From Arthrinium phaeospermum (lineage: Eukaryota; Ascomycota; Sordariomycetes; Amphisphaeriales; Apiosporaceae), in contig QYRS01000006.1 in the NCBI GenBank assembly GCA_006503535.1, positions 3,038,001 through 3,102,000 of the forward strand: a stretch of DNA of 64,000 nucleotides, read 5' to 3'. The number at the start of each line of letters is the position of its first letter. Within the stretch, counting starts at the first letter, position 1. Made by a program: the position numbers and the translations under genes. The notes below the pieces were generated by a model, which had not been told where the DNA came from, searched no databases, and saw only the letters and a program-made list of their open reading frames with translations. This document shows, piece after piece, positions 11,123 to 21,635 of this stretch.

Positions 11123-13410
11123 GTTCTATACCTTTGATCTTTGTTGAAGGGATGTCTGGTGGAGACAGACTCTAGAAACTTGAGGAATAAGGGAGAGTGA
11201 ACTGGGCGGGTTTACGCAGAAATAGAGGGTGATGTAGAGCGGGCTATATATCACTGAAGGTGTTTAGATTCTCGGCAGTCATATGGCCCGACAGCAGTAC
11301 ACGAAAGACACGAGGGTGCGAGGAGTGTGGGCATATAGAGGGATTAGAAGTCGTGTCAGCTTTGGTGGTGGTTGGAATCTTCATTCTAGACATATACATA
11401 TTAGGATCACATGAGTACTGGAATCAGTACTCGGAGACAGCAGAATTGCAATCCTATTCACTTCACCTATGTTTTCACAGCACAGGTGACGAACATGTAG
11501 CAGTCGAGGAGACCTGGAATTCAAGAACGTATCAAGAACGTATCCCTTGAAATGGACTTCAGGTTGTATCTTGATGTAGCTAAATCAATTCTCGAAACCG
11601 AAAGAAGTATCTAAGCAGCTGTTGGAGTGACGGGCCAAAGCCCTAGCACGGCCAGTGAGGTTTCATTCAAAGATCCCAAGTATGTCTTGTCCAGAGGGTA
11701 GCGTCGTCCTAAGGTTCGTTGCCACCTTCTTCTCGTATTGTTCCTTGGTCAGGGGAAATCAGGAGTTTGTTGTGTTGCAAGGATAGGAGATGTTCGACAA
11801 AGATTGGCAGAAGATGCTGAGGGTCGCCGGGCATCTAAACCGTGGCCAGCAACGATGGGTACATTCTGGCGCCAGGAATGGAGTTTACATCGGGAAGCCT
11901 TGGTCGGAAATTGAGGTCGTGTAAACGGATATGTTTTGAGGGCGATCGTACCTGTGCTAGAGACACGAGCTCTGATGGCCTAGGGAAATTCGGTCAGTCA
12001 AAGAAATCGAGAAGAATTCGTGGCTGTACATGGCAGTTACCTGTTCTCTTGTGGGAGGCCATACCAACAGTATTGGGCCTTTGGGTGGTGGCAGCGAAAG
12101 AAGCACACGCTGTGGAGGGAAGCTCTGGCAGTATTGCGCCAAGAGCGGCAACAGGTCAAGGAAAGCCGAATGGGCTGGCCCGGTTGGAGAGGCACCTGGA
12201 TTTTCGAGAATGGCGACGGAGATATGTAGGAAAGAAATTGCACCGTCAATGTAAATTAGTAGCGTAACTCGAGCTGGGTTATCAGAATCCCTAGGGTAGG
12301 AACCCCTAGAGCAGAGGCGAAGTGGAATAATTGCTGGTCTGGTCATAGTCATTGCAATAAACCGATCAATGGCATCGTTCCCATAACAGCTTTTCCTAGG
12401 CGTGGATGTGGAATTCGCTGTGGATTATGCTCAAATAGATAGGTACTTATCCATCGGGGCATATCTCAACATGGATATTGGCATTTATGCTTCTTCTGGT
12501 CCCCAAAAGGTCAAGCTTACGATTCCAGGGGCCACGGCGAGCCGCTGTAATATATGGTTAGGATGGGCGAAGAAGAAGGGGTGGGAACACAAGCTTTTAC
12601 CTCTGAGTGGGTTGCCGCCGATTATAGTGATGATATTGGAGAGGATACTGCTAAAAGGAAAGAATGCAAACGATGGCCTAGTATGCAGTAAGTGGAGGAA
12701 GAACTGAAAAGGCTCGAAACCGCCGCCATGGGCAAAGCTGGGCCTATTGCCAATATGGCCACTGTGGCCAGCAAGAAGTATTAGGGAAGAAGGGCAGAAG
12801 ACGGTGGAAAACGGCGACGAAAAGGTGACCGAGGAGATCACAAGAGGTCGCCCACTGCTCTTGAAGCGAGAGCCAAGAAGCGCCGCAACGTTAAGGCCGT
12901 CGCCGTTTCCAGATGAAATATTCTGCACTACCCATCATAGGAACTACGCGAACTCGAGGACCCCTTCTCGCGACGTATATCAGAGAAGAATATGCAATAT
13001 ATTGTCTGGCCAGGCGCTAAAAGAAGGCCTTGGGAAACAGGGTCAGGTCACTTGCCGACGGGATTGATGATCACGATCCCTTTTTTGTTCCGCGAAGCAT
13101 AAATTTATTACACGGGACCCGTCGCAACATGCGAAAGAGTGAAATCTATAGCCATAATGATTCCGGGCGAATATATGACGTAGGAACGTCTGTCTACATC
13201 TTGGCCAGGTCGATTTGTCAACGAACTATATGCGTGCTTTCTCGCTGAGTACGTGTATATGTGAACCATAACGCATCAAACCCGTGCAGAGCAAGACCGT
13301 GGGGGCGTGGGATAGGTTTGCCGGTCTCGAGCAGCGACGCGCGTAATGGGAAGAGATGAAACCACCGCAGAGGATGGCAGTCCTGGGGATGAAAGGGGAA
13401 AAAAAGAAAT
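11123..13410. other. gene-free region
   Basis: There is no supported gene in these 2.3 kb. The only small regularity seen is an 11-bp tandem duplication at 11521-11542 (TCAAGAACGTA twice). Open frames on both strands have no recognisable domains. Confidence 0.55.
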
Positions 13411-13498
13411 GCCCGCAGAAGGAGTTGAACCCTCTTGCCTTTAAGTATAATCTAATAATAGTGTAATGATACTACCGCTAGGCTACACCGGTCCGGGC
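13411..13498 (-). pseudogene. tRNA-like element, probably degenerate
   Basis: Read on the minus strand, this 88-nt block has a box-A-like TAGCCTAGCGG, a full box-B match GGTTCAACTCC and a good T-arm (stem GAGGG/CCTTC around a 7-nt loop). Its ends GCCCGGA and TGCGGGC pair with one mismatch, and a run of seven T follows (A-run at 13399-13405 on the plus strand), as in Pol III termination. However, box A is displaced about 6 nt from the acceptor stem, and no proper anticodon stem forms in the AT-rich middle. It may be a tRNA pseudogene, a tRNA-derived SINE head, or an odd intron-containing tRNA. The anticodon cannot be assigned. Confidence 0.35.
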
Positions 13499-13823
13499 AA
13501 TGGAACTACGTATCAAGAGGGTATTTGAATCCTGAGACGGGCCTGCCCTGGCTTTGTGGTTCTCATTGAGTCCTTGGGTGTGGGTGAACTCTATTGCCCC
13601 TTTCAGCCAAGCCCACCGGGAAGCATATACGACGGGACTGAAAAGTGAGCTGTAAACGGAGTCTGTATCGCAGCCCGAAACGAGAATCCGGCGAACGAAT
13701 GTGCCGAGTTCTGGACAGATAGAGGTATTGGAGGATACCCGGATTTGCAAGGCTACCTATAGGATATGCGATCCAATGAAGCCCTGGGACATGAGACAAG
13801 TGATAACCAAACCTTACATCAGC

Positions 13824-14066
13824 TCATCGTGAGCCCTCCAGAAGGCATGGGCCCAAATGGGGTTTTGGGATGATTAGAACACCTGCAGGAGAAGGCCTTA
13901 GCCTGCCAGGGTAACTTGCCATGGATGCCAACGAATAGGGGGTGATGAACTGCAGCAGGTAAAAGCGCCGAGTATTTCCGTCATAGAATGGGTGAATAGC
14001 ATCAAACACGATATAAACGGTGCCCCGGGATGCTGTGGACGAATCTCTACTTTGTAGTTTCTCATT
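13824..14066 (-). pseudogene. open segment with a Fic-type motif, possible gene relic
   Basis: The minus strand is open from just after a TAA at 14067-14069 to a stop at 13824-13826, without a convincing start. Residues encoded at 13968-14006 read FDAIHPFYDGNTR. This is nearly the Fic active-site signature HPFx(D/E)GN(G/K)R, preceded by FDAI as in many bacterial-type Fic proteins (FEAIHPF). The Gly/Lys after GN is replaced by Thr. No other Fic element was found upstream, and downstream the frame breaks, with further protein-like pieces in other frames. Fic enzymes transfer AMP or other groups to target proteins. This fragment cannot be a full domain, so it is either a relic or a coincidence. 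Confidence 0.25.
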
Positions 14067-14299
14067 TTACGGATTATGTGTCATGGTTTGAGTGGGTGAT
14101 AGTGTTGTAGTTTTCGCCAACATACCACCACCCATACAGTTACAAGATTTGTACAACAATCGACATCTAGATATGATACAGCACCCTTCCGTCTATCGAC
14201 GGATCTTTAACCTCGCTCTCGGTTTCTATCAGGACGGGTCCGTCCAGGCAAGATATTGTTTTCCCCTTCTGACCACTACCAAGCGTCTTCATCCCCAGA

Positions 14300-15271
14300 T
14301 CATGCCTGCCCCTTTCCAGGGTTCTTAGCCATCCACTCCTCCACCTCCTTGGACTCGAGATAGCTCTCGAGCGTCGACTCCTGCAGCGTGCCCCAGACCT
14401 TCCAGGGGGTCTGCGAGTAGGTGTTGGTGTGGTCGACCTGGGAGGAGAGGACGAGGTGCTCGAGCATGGGCTTCTCGGTGACGGCGGGCTTGGCCTGGCC
14501 GGGCACGTGGCGGACCATGCGCTGGACGCTGGCGATGGAGACGATGGCCTGGCGGTACGCCTTCTGGACGCCGCTGGGCGTGGGCATGAGGCCGATCTTG
14601 TCCTCGGCGATGCACGGGTACGTCAGGGCGTGGCGGTACTGGACCAGCTCCCACTCGAGGCGCTGGCCGCGGGGCCGCGCGTCGATGATGCCGGCCAGCT
14701 TCTGGTAGAACTCGGCGGTGCAGATGCGGCGGAGCGCCTCCTTGTCGCCGGCGGCCAGGGCCTCGTTCATCTCGAGGTGCAGGGCCTTGGCCGCGGGCAG
14801 GATGGCGCCGCGGTGGACCTTGAACCGGGGCCGCGTCTTCCAGTCGGGCTTGGAGGCGATCTTGAAGAGCAGCAGCGACGCATAGTTCCAGATGCGCGAG
14901 AAGTTGGCGATCCAGGCCATCTGCAGGAACTTGGCGGGCGACTTCGGGTACCGCGAGATGGGCGGCGCCACCAGGGTCTGGGGCAGCAGGAAGACGACGT
15001 TCTCCAGGCCAAGCTCCAGCGACCTCGACGAAGAATCCTCGCTCTTCTTGTGGCGGTTATATCTCGGGGCAGCCTTGGCTTGGAGGGGCGAGGACATGGT
15101 CCTGAAGCCGCGGGTTGGCGCACATGTCGCCGTGGCTGCTGCGCATATCCTACTCCTGCTGCTGATGCTGCTGCTATATCTGAGGCACAAACTGGGCGTT
15201 GTTGTTCTGTAAGTCGGTATGGAGGCGCGGAGCGACGGCTGCAGCAGCCGAGTAAACTGCTTGGTAGCCAT
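14300..15271 (-). CDS. mitochondrial large ribosomal subunit protein mL45 / Mba1-like
   Basis: This is a single exon of 323 residues. The chosen ATG (15269-15271) begins MATKQFTRLLQPSLR. An in-frame upstream ATG at 15346 exists but would bury the presequence. Residues 1 to about 60 are rich in Arg, Ser and Thr with almost no acidic residues, a typical mitochondrial targeting sequence. The rest matches the Tim44-like/mL45 fold: a hydrophobic-aromatic helix region (AWIANFSRIWNYASLLLFK), then EMNEALAAGDKEALRRIC, and a C-terminal beta-rich part with VSIASVQRMVRHV. In fungi the protein (Mba1) docks the mitoribosome to the inner membrane and helps insert newly made membrane proteins. It is divergently transcribed from EOS1. 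Confidence 0.85.
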   Translation of the reverse strand: MATKQFTRLLQPSLRASIPTYRTTTPSLCLRYSSSISSRSRICAAATATCAPTRGFRTMSSPLQAKAAPRYNRHKKSEDSSSRSLELGLENVVFLLPQTLVAPPISRYPKSPAKFLQMAWIANFSRIWNYASLLLFKIASKPDWKTRPRFKVHRGAILPAAKALHLEMNEALAAGDKEALRRICTAEFYQKLAGIIDARPRGQRLEWELVQYRHALTYPCIAEDKIGLMPTPSGVQKAYRQAIVSIASVQRMVRHVPGQAKPAVTEKPMLEHLVLSSQVDHTNTYSQTPWKVWGTLQESTLESYLESKEVEEWMAKNPGKGQA

Positions 15272-16264
15272 GGTGGTCGTTGACGTCGAAGGTTCGTATA
15301 AACCGTGGTAAGGGTCGGGTCGAGCGCAGATCGAAGCTCCGAGCACGCAAGAGAGCTTAGCTGACTGAGTGCATGGAATGCCTCGAGGGTATCAGGCGTC
15401 TAGCCACTCAGGAGCTCCAGCAGAATTGCGAATTGCTATCAGTCAAGCAGCAGCCGCAGGCAAGTGGTGTGTCAATCTACTCATCTAGACGTCGTCCTCG
15501 GTTCAGTCCGAAGCGGAAAAAATTACGATGGAGACGGGCAAAGACAGTGGAAGGCGGCCAATAAAACGCCGACCAATGAAGAGACCCCTCAGCAAGCCCC
15601 CCGGGGGCCTCTGAACTACTAAACCCCCCTGCATGTTTCTTTCTTAAGGTTCAATTGAATTCGCAGCCGGGCCTCTGTCAAGTCTGTGCCCATTCCATTC
15701 CCTAATCAATAAGTCCCAAAAAGCCCGGGTCCAAGGGTTGGTGGATTTGGGAGCCAAACGGAATGACCTCACAGCTTATTAGCGCTGCCCAATTGCAATG
15801 TCAATTTGATTCAGTCTGGGGGACCTTGCATTTGCATGCTTCCTGCGTACCTAGTATTGTCATTGTCTGGGTATAGGTATATATATACGCCTATGTGAGT
15901 AGCCGGTATACTCGCACGCAATACCCCTTTGCTCCTGTTGTATATTTTGACTTTTTGGTTTCTTATTGACTCTTTTTGGAACCCGAATTCCATCCAATCC
16001 TTGGCGGTCGTGTGCCCAGATCAGATACCTCTCTCCAACCGTGCTCACACCCCTCTTGTGTGTGTCGTCGTCTGACAACACCTTCCTGTACATATATTTT
16101 CAGGGACCATCTGGCCAGTGAAACGTCATCATTGGGTTGCATCTGGAACTTTTTTTGCTGCTGCTGCTGTTGCTATTATACCGCCAGGAACAGACTTCCC
16201 GACGACATAGAATCCTCCTCCCCCCAGGGTTCGGCAGTCCCCTACTTGCCCGGGCGGCCAATTG
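15272..16264. promoter_or_regulatory. shared divergent upstream region of mL45 and EOS1
   Basis: About 1 kb separates the two head-to-head starts and should hold both promoters. A C/A-rich and T-rich segment around 15580-16110 and a short GCT trinucleotide run at about 16156-16171 are visible. No additional gene was seen. Confidence 0.55.
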
Positions 16265-17346
16265 ATGGCCACCCTGTTCTCGAGGTCCTGGACATCGCAG
16301 TCGAACGGCAGTAGTATCGGTGCCCATGCCTCCTCCCACACCACCACCACCAAGAACCACATCAATAGCAACAGCAACCACCGCCCGCCGTCCTCGTCCC
16401 GCTACGAACAGCTGCAACAACAACAAGATGGCTTCGCCGCGATAGTACGCACCTCGTCCCACGAGGAGAACCCAAACAGCCACCACCTCCGCCACACGCC
16501 CGTCGTCCGCGCCGGCTTCATGCAGCCCCGTATCGCCGTCGTCCTCGATGTGCCCCGAGTCTGGCACCCCTTCCTCTTCATCTGCCGACTCCAGTCCATC
16601 GCGCCCGCCCTCTGGTGGGGTCTGCGATGCGCCCTTCGCTTCCTCATATCCGACTTCCTCCAGAGCCGAGACATCGCCCAGTTCCTGGGACTGGACTACG
16701 GCAGCAGTAATGGTGGTGGCAACGGCATACTGGACTCCGCGTCCGATTCGGTGCGCAGGCAGGTCAGGACCGAGCAGAGGCTGAGGCTGACCGAGACGGC
16801 ACTCTCCATGATATGGGTACGTACGCGCAGCAGCTATAGATCCCGAGTCCAAGTCCAAGTTCACATGCTAACGTATATCTCTTTTCGAAAAATTTACAGT
16901 GCGGCGCCGGAGCCTACCTAGCCTTCATCTTCACCGACTCCCTCATGTCCCGCTGGCTGCTCAACTACACCCCGCAGGCGACCATTGTGCGCCTCTTCGC
17001 GCTCACGGGCATCTACTTCTACGTCTCGAGCTGGACCGTCTACCTGCTCGGCGGCAGCGACGACCCCTCGATGCTGCTGCCCGCCTGGATCGGCATCGCC
17101 ACCACCCTGACGGCCTGCTACCACGTCTCGCAGCGCAAAATCAACATCCGCAAGGAGACCTCGGCCTCCATCAGCATCTTCTCCATCGCCTCCTTCATCA
17201 GCATGGCCGCCCTGCTTATCCACCACCACGTCAACCGCCTCGAATACCCCGACGTGCCTCTCTTCGGCGTTCTGCAAAAGGCTGCCGAGCTGGGCGGCTG
17301 GATCGTCGTCAAAGTGTTGGACTTGCGTGATCGGGACGGGCTGTAG
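16265..17346 (+). CDS. N-glycosylation protein EOS1
   Basis: Exons are 16265-16816 and 16900-17346, giving 332 residues. The intron 16817-16899 has GTACGT, a GCTAACG branch motif at about 16867 and TACAG. An in-frame TAG at 16208 shows that the ATG at 16265 is the first. The N-terminal third is low-complexity (Ser, His, Asn, Gln). The conserved part starts at about residue 80 with QPRIAVVLDVPRVWHPFLF and contains four hydrophobic segments, including AYLAFIFTDSLMSRWLLNY after the intron. EOS1 is an ER membrane protein needed for normal N-glycosylation and oxidative stress tolerance in yeast, and its biochemical activity is not known. It is convergent with eIF1. Confidence 0.88.
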
Positions 17347-18050
17347 CGGTTGCTTTTCCCGCGTACGTCTACCTACTATCGTCTACGATTTGCTTTGCTG
17401 GGCCTCAAGGCGTTGTTGGTTGGTGCCGGGTAACATTCAGGGGCTTTCATGGGCCGGAAAGGGCATGGCGTTTGTAGCATTTGGTGATTCTCTTGCACAG
17501 TTTACATATATACCCCAGCATTTTAGGCAGTCTGTGTCGCAGATTACGCACTTCACATTAGGATGCAAGGGCAGCATCCCCTGGCTTCAATAGAGAGAAT
17601 GGGGATACCCATGATTCAGAGATGCAATTCTGTATTTTCTTTCGTATCTTAAGAATGTGCTTGCAGGATCAAGAAAAGAAAGGCATGCAAGTCACTTGCC
17701 AATCAACTCCCGGTGTGTACCTGCAGAGCGCCAAGCGTATCGCTGAGGCGGAGCGAGATAGATACGCTGAGCACGAAATACCAAGAACTCCCGATGCCAT
17801 TCCGTAAAAGTCCTGTTATCAACAGGGGGTATCATGCCGGATCCGTGCATCCCATGTCCGTGAAAGAAACGCCTCTCGCCAATGATCAAGACCGTGCCTG
17901 TTGGCAGTATGATGGCCAGCCAGCGGCGCTTGCCGCCTAGCCTAGGCTAGCGAGACAACATTGCCCAGCCATCAAGTAGCAGTACACGATAAGATCGCGA
18001 CGAAACATGACGATTCCAGACCGAGACGCGACGGAGGCACTGGCAGAGGC
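17347..18050. other. convergent 3' flanks of EOS1 and eIF1
   Basis: This is untranslated and intergenic DNA between two genes ending toward each other. No gene, RNA or repeat was recognised. Confidence 0.65.
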
Positions 18051-18853
18051 TTAGAAACCGTGGACCTTGATGGTCTTGGGATCAAGCTCTAGACCCTCCT
18101 TCTTGTCGATGAGGAACTCCTGAACATCCTTGCGCTGATCACCCTGAAGCTGAATTACTTCACCCATCTCAGTGTCATTGACGATGGTGCCATTGCAAGC
18201 TGCACGGAAGAGCCACGTTAGAAGATAGAACCAGCTGATTGGACAGGAGAAGGTCAACTTACCAAACTTCTTCTTGATGACCTTGAGAATCTTCTTGCGG
18301 TCGAACTTGTTGGGCAAGCCCTGAACCGTGGTCAGGGTCTTACGTCCATTGCGCTCTGTATTGAACAATGTCATTAGCTACCGGGGTCGTTCGAGGGTAA
18401 GGCTGAGAATGCTGGATGATGCAAGTCGTAGTGGGGTATGTGGTCAATGAGGGGCTTGTCAGATTGACGGCCTCGTCCCATTGCTGCACGTGAGATGTAT
18501 AAATGAAGGGGTGTTGCGTTGAGTGGCTGTACGTACGTTGGATACGAATATGGATGTAATTTTGTGCCTGTTTGGATTCTCCTGTATCCTCGTCGGCTTC
18601 GGCGAAGGGGTCTGTACGAAAGAGTTTTGTCAGTCAAAGCCCTCCCAATCAAGACAATCATTCGAGGGCCCGGGAAGGCGCAGGGACGCGGGTTGGTCGG
18701 CAAGGGGAGCAAGCGTTTTGTTTTTGTCGGACACGGGCTGGTATCGCAGGGTCGCACAGAAAGAAGCGGGAAGGCCATCGAAAGTGGCACCGGATGATGG
18801 TGGTGATGATTTGCTCGCGACTTACCGTAGGTCTTGAGGTTTTCGATGGACAT
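18051..18853 (-). CDS. translation initiation factor eIF1 (Sui1)
   Basis: Exons on the minus strand are 18826-18853, 18537-18611, 18263-18355 and 18051-18199, giving 114 residues with all introns GT-AG (214, 181 and 63 nt). The protein starts MSIENLKTYDPFAEADED and carries the eIF1 core: the basic RNGRKTLTTVQGLP loop, KKILKVIKKKFACNG, and the C-terminal GDQRKDVQEFLI, HGF end. Length matches eIF1 (108-114). eIF1 binds the 40S subunit near the P site and enforces start-codon selection. The gene is unusually intron-rich for its size, with a first exon of only 28 nt, as is common for highly expressed fungal translation genes. Confidence 0.95.
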
Positions 18854-20042
18854 ATAAAGCGAGTTTTCCGGGGTAAACTGGGGAAAGGGTTTTGTATTGA
18901 GGGGTTGTCGAGGTGGTGCGACCGACGGATGAGGTCTCGCAGAAGGCTTGCTTGTCTTTCGGTAATGTGGTGATGTAGTAGTTGCTGTTTGGTAGTGAGG
19001 TGTGAGAGTGGGAAGAAAAGTGGAAGAAATAGTTGATGTCGCGAAAAGTGGACAAGAAGAATGCTGATGCTGGAATGGTTCCTTATTCAGAACAGCTTCG
19101 TTGTTGGTGGTGGGCGAGTGGGTTGAGTGAATGAAATAAACTGGGGATATGGCAGTTGGCAGACAAGGCTTTTAGGGGGGGGAAGCAGGAGCAACCAAAG
19201 CAGCAGGGCAAATGGCGGGGGACAAGCCAGTAGGCAAGCGAGGCAAGTGACCACCCTCAATCCAAGAAGCTCAGTTCAGTTAGCAGCAAAGACGGGAGTG
19301 ACCTTTCCTGAGTTCTAATTGGTAGATCGAGGAGCGGTCGGCGGGTCCACCAGAGTTGAGGCCCAAAGACCAAGGTTGAGGTCTGTTTGGTGGTCTAGTC
19401 CTCCGGATCAGCACTGAACACCTGCATCTGAATCTACATAATCTGTCAAATCTATTGATGCTTCCTTTCATGGAATACAAGTGCCAGCCCATCTGATACC
19501 TAGCAGCGAAATTGCCTGATTGATGGCCTGACTTACATTGCTCGAGAGAAAGAATTGAGTCATGCTCTCGGGTGCAAGTTACGCAGCCTCAGTGAGGTCA
19601 CCTCATAATGCGTGGCAGGTACGCTCCAAGTGCTAGATAAAGGTCAGGCCCCTGCGAGAATAAACCGGTCGAGTCTATTATATCGACGAGCTACAATTCC
19701 AATTCAACGACCAAGTAAATATTTTATCGTTTTAAAACATTAAACGGCTATATTGCTTCTCGGTAAATAAAACATTATTTTCATGTACCACACGTATTTC
19801 CTGTTGCAATTTCGGCGTAGGAGGTACATTCATCAGCATACGTTCTGTTGATAGACAAGATACGGCCGCTTAAGGTATTATGGCGAATCTTGTGGTGTGA
19901 CCAGTCTCGACCAGGGTGGGGTCTAGTCAAGTCGATTTTTTGCAAAAAGCCGCATCTAGAAGGGATGGCAAAGTCAAAAAGCACACATGCAGAGCATGGC
20001 TATGACTAGACTGTTCTATATCCCACATCCCGGGTTACGACA
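18854..20042. promoter_or_regulatory. divergent upstream region of eIF1 and TRM44
   Basis: About 1.2 kb separates the two starts. The half near eIF1 is purine-rich on the plus strand (C/T-rich on the coding strand). The middle, around 19680-19780, is AT-rich. No gene was recognised. Confidence 0.55.
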
Positions 20043-20113
20043 AGTTGAAGTTGAGATTACCCAACTGAGCGCTTCAAAAGTGTGTCCTCTTAACCAAGCA
20101 CACGAGATCAACT
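20043..20113. other. cloverleaf-like fold just upstream of TRM44
   Basis: A closing stem AGTTGA (20043-20048) pairs perfectly with TCAACT (20108-20113). Inside lie an arm AGTTG/CAACT (20049-20053 with 20062-20066), an arm CGCTT/AAGTG (20070-20074 with 20078-20082, one G-U), and an arm GTGTG/CACAC (20080-20084 with 20099-20103). The last two overlap by three bases, so only one can form fully. The closing stem ends 13 nt before the TRM44 ATG. It may be a structured mRNA leader, a decayed tRNA on the minus strand, or chance. Confidence 0.35.
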
Positions 20114-20126
20114 GTAAGAATCCGTG

Positions 20127-21635
20127 ATGGGGTTTGAACCAACACAGTTTGGGAGTGACGCCTCGCCACTCATCCTGGACGCCTCAGGGGCGCCATGGAC
20201 ACCCCTTTTCTGGCACGCCTGCACCTTCAACCCTGCCGCGTTTACGAAGGTGATGATGAACCTCATTCGCAACCCAAACATCAACTCCTCTTGGCTTTTC
20301 CGGGCAGACTTGCTGTACGAGAATGGGAGCGTTCTGGATGAGGCCCTGGAAGAGGCGTCAGTGCTGCCACGACCTGCCAGTTTCACCGGTTTCGACCTGG
20401 AACAGAGCTTGGTCCGAAGGCTAATTCCGCGAAATACTCTGCGAGACCAGCCTCTTGATCAGACGTGTCTCTTCTATCGCAGCTCTAAGTCAGAGGAGCA
20501 GGCAGGTGACCACGAGCAGTCTATGGTCATCTACATTCCGCATGTCTCCTCGCCGTCTGAAATGCCCTTTTATCACCCGGCCGTCCGGGGTGTCGCTTTC
20601 TTGCATGAATGGGACCGCAACGAAAACACAGGTCGAGTCTCTACTCACTACTGCTTCTTCGACGACGCGGAACGCCCGCCAAAGTTGGTGAGGACCGCTT
20701 TTCACCTTTTGTCCACCCTCCACAAGCACGGCCAAGGTACGACGACAGGCTACGTCAAGCGCGTTCACCATGATGTCGTCGTGCCCCAGGTTCCCATGCA
20801 AACCACATACGCAAGATTAAAGAAGAAGTACGCACGCAACTTGATCAACACCTGGGCAGAGGTAACGGACCCAACCAAGCATGTATTCGAGGATCTCAGC
20901 ATTGCCGCCTTCCTGATTGAGCTCTGGAAACAGATGTACGAGGGGGAGACTTTCCCGGGCTTCGTTGACATTGGATGCGGCAACGGACTGCTCGTCTACT
21001 TGTTGAGGCAAGAGGGCTACGAGGGGTGGGGATTCGATGCGAGGAAACGAAAATCCTGGGCAAACTACAATGTCACGGATGAAGCCACTTCGGACCCGGA
21101 AGCCCTGCCGTGCCTGCGGGAACATGTTCTCTTACCATCCATCATAATGGCGAAAGAGGAGGCGGCAGAATCCCTTGACCATGACACATCCGACCTCGGC
21201 GTCGATAACATATTGCATGACGGGCTCTTCCCCAAGGGCACATTCATAATTTCCAACCATGCGGATGAGCTGACGCCGTGGACCCCTATTCTTGCAGCGA
21301 TCTCTGAGTGCCCCTTCATGATGATTCCTTGCTGTAGCCACAACCTCACCGGCGCAAAGTATAGGGCCCCGGTACCAAAGGGGGTCGACAAGTCGAACTC
21401 AGCATACGCTTCGCTTGTGGCTTGGGTCTCTGGCATTGCAGACGACTGTGGGTGGGAGGTTGAGACGGAGATGCTCCGCATACCCAGTACCAGAAATACA
21501 GCTATGATTGGAAGAAGGAGAACAGCCAATGTCTCCGATGTGGACCTTGATGAGATCGTGCAGAAATATGGAGGCACGGCAGGTTATCTCGACAATGTCA
21601 TGAAGCTTGTTAAAGTAGAACCAAGGTCTCATTGA
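20127..21635 (+). CDS. tRNA (uracil-O(2)-)-methyltransferase Trm44
   Basis: This single exon encodes 502 residues. The ATG at 20127 is preceded in frame by a stop at 20115-20117, so it is the first start unless there is a leader intron. The N-terminal half is the fungal Trm44-specific region (FWHACTFNPAAF, NLIRNPNINSSWLFRADLLY). The SAM-binding site is at about residue 280 (VDIGCGNGLLVYLL, then GWGFDARKRKSW). Further conserved sites are NHADELTPWTP at about 376 and IPCCSHNLTGAKY at about 400. The enzyme methylates the 2'-OH of uridine 44 in tRNA-Ser in the cytoplasm, using S-adenosylmethionine. It is divergent from eIF1 and lies upstream of SEC21 on the same strand. Confidence 0.93.
   Translation: MGFEPTQFGSDASPLILDASGAPWTPLFWHACTFNPAAFTKVMMNLIRNPNINSSWLFRADLLYENGSVLDEALEEASVLPRPASFTGFDLEQSLVRRLIPRNTLRDQPLDQTCLFYRSSKSEEQAGDHEQSMVIYIPHVSSPSEMPFYHPAVRGVAFLHEWDRNENTGRVSTHYCFFDDAERPPKLVRTAFHLLSTLHKHGQGTTTGYVKRVHHDVVVPQVPMQTTYARLKKKYARNLINTWAEVTDPTKHVFEDLSIAAFLIELWKQMYEGETFPGFVDIGCGNGLLVYLLRQEGYEGWGFDARKRKSWANYNVTDEATSDPEALPCLREHVLLPSIIMAKEEAAESLDHDTSDLGVDNILHDGLFPKGTFIISNHADELTPWTPILAAISECPFMMIPCCSHNLTGAKYRAPVPKGVDKSNSAYASLVAWVSGIADDCGWEVETEMLRIPSTRNTAMIGRRRTANVSDVDLDEIVQKYGGTAGYLDNVMKLVKVEPRSH

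Noticed and set aside
9628..11175. 515-codon plus-strand frame through the transporter
   Set aside because: It follows the correct frame only in the exon at 9650-9994. Past that exon it runs into the intron and then the wrong frame, giving an Arg/His-rich nonsense sequence.
11521..11542. 11-bp tandem duplication as a repeat array
   Set aside because: Only two copies are present, too few to be meaningful.
14429..15283. 284-codon plus-strand frame opposite mL45
   Set aside because: It is an antisense shadow of the GC-rich mL45 exon. The minus frame has family conservation and a presequence.
20117..20150. GGTTTGAACC near the TRM44 start as a tRNA T-arm
   Set aside because: It lies inside the conserved start of the Trm44 protein, and the order of boxes needed for a tRNA on either strand is wrong.
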